A DNA stretch of 64,000 nt from DATBVX01 sp963810775 (GTDB taxonomy: Bacteria; Pseudomonadota; Gammaproteobacteria; Steroidobacterales; Steroidobacteraceae): positions 186,001 through 250,000 of the forward strand of contig CAWEOT010000001.1 in the NCBI GenBank assembly GCA_963810775.1, read 5' to 3'. The notes below the pieces were generated by a model. It was not told where the DNA came from. It saw only the letters and a program-made list of their open reading frames with translations, and did no database searches. Of this stretch, positions 18,078 to 25,014 are shown piece by piece; positions within the stretch are counted from its first letter, which is position 1, and every line of letters begins with the position of its first letter. Position numbers and translations under genes: made by a program.

Positions 18078-19150
18078 CGAGGCTGGTACGCGCGGTGATC
18101 GACACCCGTGCGTTGCGATCCAATCTCGCCGTGGTGCGCCGTCATGCGGCAAGCGCTCGCGTGATGGCGGTTGTCAAGGCGAACGCGTACGGCCATGGAC
18201 TTGTTCCGAGTGCCCTGGCTCTCGCGGATGCGGATGCCTTCGCCGTCGCGCGGCTGGAAGAAGGGAGCGCGCTGCGCAGTGCGGGCGTCCGTTCGCCGAT
18301 CGTGCTGCTCGAAGGCGTGTTCAACGCAGCTCAGCTTCTGGAAGCCGCACAGCAGGACTTCGAGCTCGTGGTGCACAACCAGGAGCAGGTGGCGCTGCTG
18401 AAAGGCGCGCCGCCCACGCATCGCTTTGGCGTGTGGCTGAAGATCGATTCCGGCATGAACCGGCTCGGTTTTCGCATTGAAGAGTTTCCGGCAGCCTATG
18501 CGACGCTCGCCTCATGCCCTGCGGTTGCGCCACGCGTTCGCGTGCTGACGCACCTGGCCAGTGCCGACGTGTGTAACGACGCGGCAACCCGCGCGCAACT
18601 TGAGTTGTTCGAGAATGCAGTCGCCGGCATCCCCGCGGAACGCAGCATGGCCAATTCCGCGGCGATACTCGGATGGCCGACGAGTCACGGCGACTGGGTT
18701 CGGCCTGGCCTGATGCTGTATGGCGTGTCGCCGATTGCCGGTCGCACTGCTGCCGAGTTCGGCTTGCGGCCGGCCATGACCCTGTACAGCACGGTGATTG
18801 CTGTGCGTCGCGTACTGGCTGGCGAGCGCGTGGGCTATGGTGGCAATTGGGTTGCGCAGCGCGCGACCAGGCTGGCGATCGCGGCTGTCGGCTACGGCGA
18901 TGGTTATCCGCGTCACATCGGAAACGGGACACCGGTGCTGGTCAATGGCAAGCGTGCACCGATCGCCGGGCGGGTGTCGATGGATATGATCGGTGTCGAT
19001 GTGACCGATCTACCACCGGTGACGGTTGGCGACCCGGTGATCCTGTGGGGAGAAGGATTACCCGCGGAATTGATCGCACCGTGTGCCGACACGGTGCCAT
19101 ACGAATTGCTGTGCGGAGTCAGCCAGCGCGTGGCGCTGGAACTGAAGTGA
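18074..19150 (+). CDS. alr: Alanine racemase
   Basis: 358-residue PLP enzyme making D-alanine for peptidoglycan. The PLP lysine is in VVKANAYGHG (K35); the second catalytic tyrosine is in RVGYGGNW, and RVSMDMIGVD lies in the C-terminal barrel. The GTG start overlaps dnaB by four bases, as in the usual dnaB-alr pair. Its stop abuts the stop of the convergent FHA gene with no base between. Confidence 0.97.
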   Translation: MTRLVRAVIDTRALRSNLAVVRRHAASARVMAVVKANAYGHGLVPSALALADADAFAVARLEEGSALRSAGVRSPIVLLEGVFNAAQLLEAAQQDFELVVHNQEQVALLKGAPPTHRFGVWLKIDSGMNRLGFRIEEFPAAYATLASCPAVAPRVRVLTHLASADVCNDAATRAQLELFENAVAGIPAERSMANSAAILGWPTSHGDWVRPGLMLYGVSPIAGRTAAEFGLRPAMTLYSTVIAVRRVLAGERVGYGGNWVAQRATRLAIAAVGYGDGYPRHIGNGTPVLVNGKRAPIAGRVSMDMIGVDVTDLPPVTVGDPVILWGEGLPAELIAPCADTVPYELLCGVSQRVALELK

Positions 19151-19867
19151 TCAGTTCTCGAAGAAGCCCATCTTGACGCCCGCCAGCTGGATCACATCGT
19201 TGTCGCGCAGACGACGGGCCTGGGGCCCGATGGCCGCGCCGTTGACGAGCGGGAAGTCCCCGTCCTTGCCACTGTCGACGTGCACGATGAAGTACCCTTC
19301 CGCGCGGCGTGTGATCGCCGCCACCTGAACCCCTGGGCGACCCAGCGTTGTCAGTGCCTTCGTGAGCTCGAGTTCGCGGCCGGCGAACGCACCGCTCAAC
19401 ACCTGCAATTTCGCCTTTGGCAGCGCGACCGGCTGATCGCCGCTCGGCTTGGCCGTGGGCGCGAGTTTCGCTGCAGCCTGGTCGACCGAGGCCGCGACCT
19501 TACGCAGGCGCTCTTCGCCCTGCGAGCTCGGCTGGATGACCATCGTCTTCTCGAACTCATCCTGCTCGGCGTCGGTTTCCTGCTGATCGACGAAGCGCAG
19601 CTGGTGATGGCCGACGGTGATCACATCGCCGTGTTGCAGGGCGTGCTTCTTGATGAGCTTGCCGTTGACGTAGGTGCCGTTAGTGCTGTTCAGATCCTCG
19701 AGGAACGAATCGTTGAGGATGTTGATGATCAGCGAGTGATGCCCGCTGACCGCAGGATTGTCGATGCGAATGTCATTGTCCGGCAGGCGGCCGATCGTGT
19801 AGCGCTCCTTGTTCATGTTGTATTCCGCCAGGACTTGACCGTCCAGGCTCAGCACTAGCCTTGCCAT
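19151..19867 (-). CDS. Double FHA-domain protein
   Basis: 238 residues, no membrane segment. The N-terminal FHA domain (about 3-92) has all phospho-threonine contacts: IGRLPDNDI, AVSGHHSL and STNGTYVNG. The second (about 152-238) begins LQVLSGAFAGRELEL and keeps GRPG and VNG, but its recognition loop reads AAITRRAEG without the usual serine-histidine, so it is degenerate. The linker contains EFEKTMVIQ, similar to threonine motifs phosphorylated in GarA/Fha-type proteins (inference). It follows the PP2C and kinase genes on the same strand and is the likely phospho-dependent effector of that pair. Confidence 0.88.
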   Translation of the reverse strand: MARLVLSLDGQVLAEYNMNKERYTIGRLPDNDIRIDNPAVSGHHSLIINILNDSFLEDLNSTNGTYVNGKLIKKHALQHGDVITVGHHQLRFVDQQETDAEQDEFEKTMVIQPSSQGEERLRKVAASVDQAAAKLAPTAKPSGDQPVALPKAKLQVLSGAFAGRELELTKALTTLGRPGVQVAAITRRAEGYFIVHVDSGKDGDFPLVNGAAIGPQARRLRDNDVIQLAGVKMGFFEN

Positions 19868-19883
19868 GCGTTTGCCTCGTCCG

Positions 19884-20711
19884 TCAGCCGAACCATCCCA
19901 GGATCTTATCTAGCATGCGCCTGCGCGCCGGGAACGAGTCTAGTACATGGGTCATGACTACAGACACGTTATCGCGCCCACCATTATCGTTCGCCAGCTG
20001 CGTCAGCTGCTTAGCAACGGTATCAAGATTAGCATTAAAAGTATTGATAGTTAAGTGAATATCTTCATCCTCTACCATGTCCGACAAACCGTCGGAGCAC
20101 AGGACGTAGTAATCGCCCCGATAGACCTGATGCTCGTTGATCTCCACATCCACGTTGGGCTCGACGCCGAGTGCGCGCGTGACGTAGTTCTTGTTGGTGG
20201 CACGCTGTGCTTCCTCCTGCGAGTAGAACCCGCGATCCACGAGCTCCTGCAGGAGCGAGTGGTCCATCGTGACTTGTTCGAAGCGGTCATTGCGCAGGCG
20301 GTACAGGCGCGAGTCGCCGACATGGGCCACTGAGACTTTGTTGTCGTAAAAGAGGCAAGCGACGACGGTCGTGCCCATTCCTTCGCACTGCGGCTGAGTC
20401 TTCGAGGTCTGGTGAATGATCTTATTGGCGCGAAAAATCGCGTCCCGCAGGATGATGCTCGGTCGCACCAGACCGGTTTCCCGGTCCGTGCCTTCGAGGT
20501 CCTCGCGGATCACGGCTTCGCGCACCAGGTTAACGATGGTCTTAACCGCGATGCCGCTGGCAACTTCACCCGCGTTGTAGCCACCCATGCCATCGGCGAG
20601 CACGAACAAGCCAATGTCGGGATCGATGGCGATGGTGTCCTCGTTGTGCTCGCGGACCTTCCCGGTATCGCTCATCGCCACACTGCGCAACTTGCCCTTC
20701 AGATTACTCAT
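19884..20711 (-). CDS. PP2C-family serine/threonine phosphatase (Stp1-like)
   Basis: 275 residues from ATG 20711, beginning MSNLKGKLRSVAMSDTG; a longer frame would run back into the kinase gene. Metal-binding PPM motifs are complete: REHNEDTI, VLADGMGGYNAGE, HVGDSRLYRLR, LCSDGLSDMV and NGGRDNVSVV. It needs Mn or Mg and removes phosphate from Ser/Thr. It lies 10 bp after the kinase stop and just before the FHA gene, so it should reverse the kinase's action. Confidence 0.93.
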   Translation of the reverse strand: MSNLKGKLRSVAMSDTGKVREHNEDTIAIDPDIGLFVLADGMGGYNAGEVASGIAVKTIVNLVREAVIREDLEGTDRETGLVRPSIILRDAIFRANKIIHQTSKTQPQCEGMGTTVVACLFYDNKVSVAHVGDSRLYRLRNDRFEQVTMDHSLLQELVDRGFYSQEEAQRATNKNYVTRALGVEPNVDVEINEHQVYRGDYYVLCSDGLSDMVEDEDIHLTINTFNANLDTVAKQLTQLANDNGGRDNVSVVMTHVLDSFPARRRMLDKILGWFG

Positions 20712-20721
20712 GCAGGCGGGC

Positions 20722-21648
20722 TTACAGACCCTGCGCCTGCAGCAGGCGACTGCAGTTGCGTAGGGCTGTTGCCATCTCCGTGCCCACCTGAAAGCGATCG
20801 CCGGCATGCTTCTGCATTGAGCGATTGACGATGGCCTCGAGCAGCCCCGGCAGATCGGGTCGCACCGAACGTAATGGCGGGGGTTGCTCGTTCGTGATCT
20901 TGAACATCAGTCCCGTCATTGAGTCGGCGCGGAATGGCAGCTGGCCGCACAGGAGCTGGTAGAGGCTGACGCCCAGGGAGAACAGGTCTGTCGTGCCGTG
21001 TACGTTGCGCCCTTCCAGTTGCTCCGGCGACATGAACGAGGGAGTACCGAGCACGATACCGGTCTTGGTCGTGCCGCTGTCGGTGAGCCTCGCGATGCCA
21101 AAGTCAGTGATCTTGAGCCCGTCGGTATCGCCGTCGTAGACGATATTAGCGGGTTTGATGTCGCGGTGAATGACGTTGAGCCGATGCGCATGCGCCAAGG
21201 CGTCGGCGACGCGCGCGATCAATTCCGTGACGACCGAAGGGGGCAGGAGCGTCGAGGAATCTGTGAACTCACTGAGCGGCAGGCCGCTGAGGTACTCCAT
21301 CGCGATGTAGGCGAGGCCCTGGTCCTCGCCGGCGTCGTAGACGGTCACGATGCCCGGATGATTCAGGCGTCCGGCGCTCTCGGCTTCACGAAAGAAGCGC
21401 CGCCGCGCCTCGTCGAGTTCCTCATCGCCGAATTCACGCGCCAGCGGCAGCGCCTTTACGGCGACAACGCGGTTGATCTGCGGATCGCGGCCGAGGTAGA
21501 CGACTGCCATGGCGCCGCGACCGATCTCGCGCTCGATGACATAGCGACCGAGTTTCGGCGGTACGCCACCAGAACGATGCTGAGCGGCCTGCGCCGCAGG
21601 TCGTTTGAGTACGGTGGCAGCCAAGTTATCGGAGTCCTGCGGTCGCAT
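20722..21648 (-). CDS. Soluble Hanks-type serine/threonine protein kinase
   Basis: 308 residues from ATG 21648 (a TTG precedes it). The kinase domain covers about 34-290: P-loop IGRGAMAVVYLG, VVAVKALPL with the ATP lysine, HRDIKPANIV catalytic loop, DFGIARL, and GTPSFMSPEQ. No transmembrane helix, PASTA or other sensor domain follows, unlike PknB/PrkC types, so the protein is cytosolic. The N-terminal tail contains NLAATVLKRP, a possible autophosphorylation/FHA-docking threonine (inference). It is the first gene of a three-gene module with PP2C and FHA. No type VI secretion genes are near. Confidence 0.93.
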   Translation of the reverse strand: MRPQDSDNLAATVLKRPAAQAAQHRSGGVPPKLGRYVIEREIGRGAMAVVYLGRDPQINRVVAVKALPLAREFGDEELDEARRRFFREAESAGRLNHPGIVTVYDAGEDQGLAYIAMEYLSGLPLSEFTDSSTLLPPSVVTELIARVADALAHAHRLNVIHRDIKPANIVYDGDTDGLKITDFGIARLTDSGTTKTGIVLGTPSFMSPEQLEGRNVHGTTDLFSLGVSLYQLLCGQLPFRADSMTGLMFKITNEQPPPLRSVRPDLPGLLEAIVNRSMQKHAGDRFQVGTEMATALRNCSRLLQAQGL

Positions 21649-21791
21649 CAAAACTAAGGAGCCTATCCCGTGTACGGCGCGCGTCGAGCCGCCACTCGCG
21701 GTTCCGTGCGCTCGGGCACGCCGCGCGGCGGCAAATCTGGACTGCCGTCACACATTGATCCGCGCCAACCCCCTGGCCCGGAAACGCGGGG

Positions 21792-21797
21792 AGTATA
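21792..21797 (-). promoter_or_regulatory. Candidate -10 box for the kinase/phosphatase/FHA operon
   Basis: TATACT on the minus strand within the 269-bp divergent gap between the kinase gene and radA. The -35 match is poor. The leader would be about 137 nt. Confidence 0.3.
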
Positions 21798-21917
21798 GTC
21801 GAGCGCACTCGGCATTTTGCGAGAATTTCTCCGCAGTTCGCGCGCTTGCCCGCGCGGGCGTGCCCTACAGAACGTGCTACGATTCACGGCCTTCCCAGTC
21901 TTGCTGGCCGCTAGCTC

Positions 21918-23273
21918 TTGGCGAAATCCAAAGCTCTTTTCGTTTGCACTGCTTGCGGTGCCACCGCACCGCAATGGCAGGGGCAATGCGCCTCCTGCGG
22001 TGAGTGGAATTCCCTACAGTCGGCGCCGGCGCCGCTGCGCGACGGTCGCAGGCGGACAACTCCTACAGGCGCCGGCAGCGCTGAGCTTCATTCACTCGCG
22101 GCACTCGACAAGGACTCAAGATTGTCGACGGACATCGAGGAGCTGGACCGCGTATTGGGTGGCGGGCTCGTAAAGGGCTCGGCGGTACTGCTCGGTGGTG
22201 ATCCCGGTATCGGCAAGTCGACGCTGCTGTTGCAGGCTGCGGCCGCACTTGGAGCCAGCCGATGCGTGCTGTACGCAACCGGCGAAGAATCGCTGCAGCA
22301 GGTGGGACTGCGCGCCAGACGCCTCGGTCTGTCTGCGCCAAGGCTGCGCCTGGTCGCGGAGACCTCGGTTGAACGGATCGTAGCGGAGAGCACGCAGTCG
22401 CATGCGGAAGTTCTGATCGTCGATTCGATTCAGACCATGGCGACCGAGAACAGCGATTCGGCGCCAGGCGCAGTCTCTCAGCTGCGCGAATCCACGGCCG
22501 CGCTGCTCGGTTACGCCAAGACCTCGGGTACCGCTGTGCTGCTGATTGGCCACGTGACCAAGGAGGGCGTGATCGCGGGACCACGCGTGCTCGAACACAT
22601 GGTCGATACGGTGCTCTACTTCGAGAGCGACAGCGGCAGCCGTTATCGCGTAGTGCGCGCCGTCAAGAATCGTTTCGGCGCGGCAAACGAAATCGGCGTG
22701 TTCGCGATGGCTGAAAATGGTTTGAAGGAAGTGCGCAATCCTTCGGCGATTTTTCTTTCGCGGCACGAGAAGCCTGCAGCGGGAAGCATTGTCACCGTCA
22801 CGCGCGAGGGCACGCGCCAACTCCTGGTGGAAGTACAGGTCCTGGTGGATGCGACGGCCTTCACCAATCCGCGTCGGGTCGCGGTCGGCCTGGACCACAA
22901 TCGCATCGCCTTGTTGCTCGCGGTTCTGCATCGGCATGCACAAATCGCGATGCACGGACACGACGTATTCGCGAACGTGGTCGGCGGGGTGCGCATCAGT
23001 GAAACCGCCGCCGATTTGCCCGCCGTGCTCGCAGCAGTGTCGAGCCTGAAGGATGTGCCATTGCCCCAGGAGCTGGTCGCATTTGGCGAAATCGGCCTTG
23101 CCGGCGAGATCCGTCCCGTCCCCTACGGCGAAGAACGGCTGCGCGAGGCGGCGCGGCAGGGTTTCACGCGCGCTGTAATCGCGGCCGCGAACCGACCGCG
23201 CCAGGCAATCGATGGACTGGAAGTAATCGCTGTGCAGCGCCTCAGCGAAGCGGTCATGCGCCTGTTCGGCTGA
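21918..23273 (+). CDS. radA: DNA repair protein RadA
   Basis: 451-residue RecA-like branch-migration factor, from TTG 21918. The zinc ribbon is at residues 10-27 (CTAC and CASC). Walker A GGDPGIGKST is near residue 95, the RadA signature KNRFGAANEIGVF near 255, and a Lon-protease-like C-terminal domain follows (about 285-451, no active serine-lysine dyad expected). It acts in recombinational repair. Its 3' end faces the corB-like gene across 17 bp. Confidence 0.96.
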   Translation: MAKSKALFVCTACGATAPQWQGQCASCGEWNSLQSAPAPLRDGRRRTTPTGAGSAELHSLAALDKDSRLSTDIEELDRVLGGGLVKGSAVLLGGDPGIGKSTLLLQAAAALGASRCVLYATGEESLQQVGLRARRLGLSAPRLRLVAETSVERIVAESTQSHAEVLIVDSIQTMATENSDSAPGAVSQLRESTAALLGYAKTSGTAVLLIGHVTKEGVIAGPRVLEHMVDTVLYFESDSGSRYRVVRAVKNRFGAANEIGVFAMAENGLKEVRNPSAIFLSRHEKPAAGSIVTVTREGTRQLLVEVQVLVDATAFTNPRRVAVGLDHNRIALLLAVLHRHAQIAMHGHDVFANVVGGVRISETAADLPAVLAAVSSLKDVPLPQELVAFGEIGLAGEIRPVPYGEERLREAARQGFTRAVIAAANRPRQAIDGLEVIAVQRLSEAVMRLFG

Positions 23274-23290
23274 ATGGCCGGCCGGCCCGT

Positions 23291-24571
23291 TTAGGTGGTC
23301 GTGGCCTTCGCGAGCGGCGCGATTCGCACCGTCTTGATGGCATTCTCACCAGTCTGCAGGACCTCAACCGCGTAGTCCCGGATCTTGAGGCTGGTTCCGG
23401 GCTCCGGGATGGTCTCCAGGTACTCGATGATCAGGCCATTCAGGGTCTTCGGCCCCTCGGTGGGCAGGTTCCAATGCATGGCGCGATTCAAGGCGCGGAC
23501 ACTGGCGCTCGCGTTTACGACGAAGCTGCCATCCGGTTCGGCGTGCACATCCTTGTGCATCATATTGGCAGGGTCGGTGGTGAATTCGCCGACGATCTCC
23601 TCGAGGATGTCCTCGAGTGTTACCAGTCCCTGCACGTCGCCATATTCATCCACCACCAGTGCCACGCGCCGTTTCTGGCGCTGAAAGTTCAGGAGCTGGG
23701 TATTGAGCGGCGTTCCTTCCGGAACAAAATAGGCCTCGCGTGCGCGCGCCAGCTCGATGAGCATGTCGCGATCGAGGGGGCCGCGCGCGAGCTCGCGTGC
23801 CACCAGCTTCATGTGCAGCATTCCGACGATGTTATCCAGCTCGCCGTCATACACCGGGATGCGCGTGTGCTGCGTCTGGCGCAATTGCGACAGGATCTGA
23901 TCCCAGTCGTCGTTGATATCCAGGCCCATCACTTCGATGCGCGGAACCATGATGTCATCGACGGTGACTTTCTCCAGGTCCAGGATGCTCAGAAGCATCT
24001 GCTGGTGACGTTGGGGAACGAGTGCTCCGGCCTCGGCGACCACCGTGCGCAGTTCCTCGGTGCTGAGGGAATGCGCCGCCACTTTGCTTTGCGAGAGTCC
24101 GAGGATGCGCAAAAACCCATTGGCGAGCTGATTGGCAGCCCACACGAACGGCCAGCTGACATAGAGCAGCGGCCGGTAGATGTAGGACGCCGGCAGTGCC
24201 ACACGCTCGGGGCGAAGCGCGGCGTAAATCTTCGGCGCCAGCTCGCAGAAGATGAGCGTGAAAAGCCCGAGGCCGATGGTGGTGACTGCCAGCAGCGCAT
24301 CGCCGCCATAGCGCAGCGCCAACACCGTGCCGACCGTGGGCGCGAACATCGTGGTCAGCGTGATCCAAAGGAGGTTCACGCCGAGCCAGCGATCGGGTTG
24401 CTTGACGAGCTTCTCGGCGAGCACTGCAGCGCGATCGCCGCTCGCGGCGCGATGGCGCAGGCGGTAGCGATTGATGGTCAGGAGTGCCACTTCGGTACCG
24501 GCAAAAAACGCGATGAGTACCAGCAGGCCGAGGAGCAGGATAACGAGAGTACTGGTGGGGGCGTCGCTCAA
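23291..24571 (-). CDS. CNNM/CorB-type CBS-domain membrane protein (putative Mg/Co exporter)
   Basis: 426 residues. The N-terminal DUF21 transmembrane domain has about four helices (roughly 8-28, 60-80, 92-115, 130-155). A cytosolic CBS pair follows (about 205-330; MVPRIEVMGLDIND and VDEYGDVQGLVTLEDILEE), then a C-terminal CorC_HlyC domain ending near 420. This is the YfjD/CorB type, linked in relatives to magnesium efflux or resistance. The gene diverges from ffh across 443 bp that contain two large hairpin elements; element 1 would lie in its 5' leader if transcription starts beyond 24790. Confidence 0.87.
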   Translation of the reverse strand: MSDAPTSTLVILLLGLLVLIAFFAGTEVALLTINRYRLRHRAASGDRAAVLAEKLVKQPDRWLGVNLLWITLTTMFAPTVGTVLALRYGGDALLAVTTIGLGLFTLIFCELAPKIYAALRPERVALPASYIYRPLLYVSWPFVWAANQLANGFLRILGLSQSKVAAHSLSTEELRTVVAEAGALVPQRHQQMLLSILDLEKVTVDDIMVPRIEVMGLDINDDWDQILSQLRQTQHTRIPVYDGELDNIVGMLHMKLVARELARGPLDRDMLIELARAREAYFVPEGTPLNTQLLNFQRQKRRVALVVDEYGDVQGLVTLEDILEEIVGEFTTDPANMMHKDVHAEPDGSFVVNASASVRALNRAMHWNLPTEGPKTLNGLIIEYLETIPEPGTSLKIRDYAVEVLQTGENAIKTVRIAPLAKATTT

Positions 24572-24646
24572 AGTGAGGTTCCCTCCGTGACGAGGCGGGC
24601 GGCGGACAATTGGACCATGCGACGCAGGGGTGTCAAGGCGTCAGTC

Positions 24647-24783
24647 CGATCCGGACATTGGGTGGGGGGTTGTGCCAACTCCGGGGCTGATCACGCTCAA
24701 TGACCGTGCGGCCTGAAGCTGTATCCCCGCAAACATGGCTCGCCCGAGTTGGCACAATCCCCCCAGACCCAATGTCCGAATCG
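24647..24783 (+). repeat. Structured element, copy 1 (long imperfect hairpin, conserved loop)
   Basis: The left arm 24647-24687 pairs with the right arm 24742-24783 (about 36 of 41 positions, a few small bulges), closing a loop of 54 nt. Loop segments shared with copy 2: GATCACG (24689-24695), GAAGCTG (24715-24721), CCCGCAAACAT (24726-24736) and TCG (24740-24742). A small inner hairpin CACG...CGTG is possible in the variable part of the loop. The stem also keeps TGGGT/ACCCA and TGCC. The strand given is the one carrying the conserved segments as written; whether it is transcribed is unknown. Confidence 0.85.
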
Positions 24784-24826
24784 TCCTGCACCGAGGTCAG
24801 AAGGTAGTTACCTCCTCTTTACTTAC

Positions 24827-24973
24827 GCAGGAGCGGGTGGCCGTTGGGTGACACCTGCCGACGGCGGCGCCGGCGACCTATGTTTGCGGGTGCAGCTTCC
24901 AAAATTCTGCTAACAACAGCCGTGATCCGGCGCTGTCGGCACGGTTTGTCACCCGACGGCCACCCGCTCCCGC
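24827..24973 (-). repeat. Structured element, copy 2 (inverted relative to copy 1)
   Basis: Arms 24827-24873 and 24927-24973 (47 nt each) pair with a few mismatches and bulges around a 53-nt loop. On the minus strand the loop carries the same segments as copy 1: GATCACG (24927-24921), GAAGCTG (24899-24893), CCCGCAAACAT (24890-24880) and TCG (24876-24874). The stem differs in sequence from copy 1 but pairs in the same register: GGCCGT/ACGGCC stands where copy 1 has GGACAT/ATGTCC. Its right arm ends 9 bp before the ffh -10 box. Confidence 0.85.
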
Positions 24974-24982
24974 ACTGTTTCG

Positions 24983-24988
24983 TATAAT
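24983..24988 (+). promoter_or_regulatory. -10 box of the ffh promoter
   Basis: A perfect TATAAT, 26 bp before the ffh ATG. No good -35 is seen at 17 bp; that region lies in the right arm of hairpin element 2, so the element could influence initiation. Confidence 0.6.
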
Positions 24989-25014
24989 CCGGCGCCTACC
25001 ATTACGGACCTAGA

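Larger units (their letters stand above)
24572..25014. other. 443-bp divergent intergenic region with two inverted hairpin elements
   Basis: The only long gene-free stretch in the window. From left to right: about 75 bp of leader for the corB-like gene, element 1 (24647-24783), a 43-bp spacer with a small palindrome (AGGTA-GT-TACCT, 24802-24813), element 2 (24827-24973), then the ffh promoter and a 20-nt leader. The two elements and the spacer palindrome share one dyad centre near 24808. I found no convincing coding frame in it. Confidence 0.85.

Noticed and set aside
19151..21648. Assigning the kinase/phosphatase/FHA trio to a type VI secretion system
   Set aside because: No Tss, Hcp, VgrG or ClpV genes in the window; neighbours are housekeeping genes.
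23474..24703. A 409-codon plus-strand frame opposite the corB-like gene
   Set aside because: Composition is a histidine/glutamine/arginine-rich mirror of the real gene, with no domain and no ribosome-binding site.
24647..24973. Reading the hairpin pair as a retron, integron attC array or MITE
   Set aside because: No reverse transcriptase or integrase is near. The attC R-box pattern is not seen. In a MITE the ends, not the loop, should be conserved between copies, and no target-site duplication is visible.
24647..24973. Reading the hairpins as transcription terminators
   Set aside because: They lie between divergent gene starts, the stems are far longer than terminators, and no T-runs follow.
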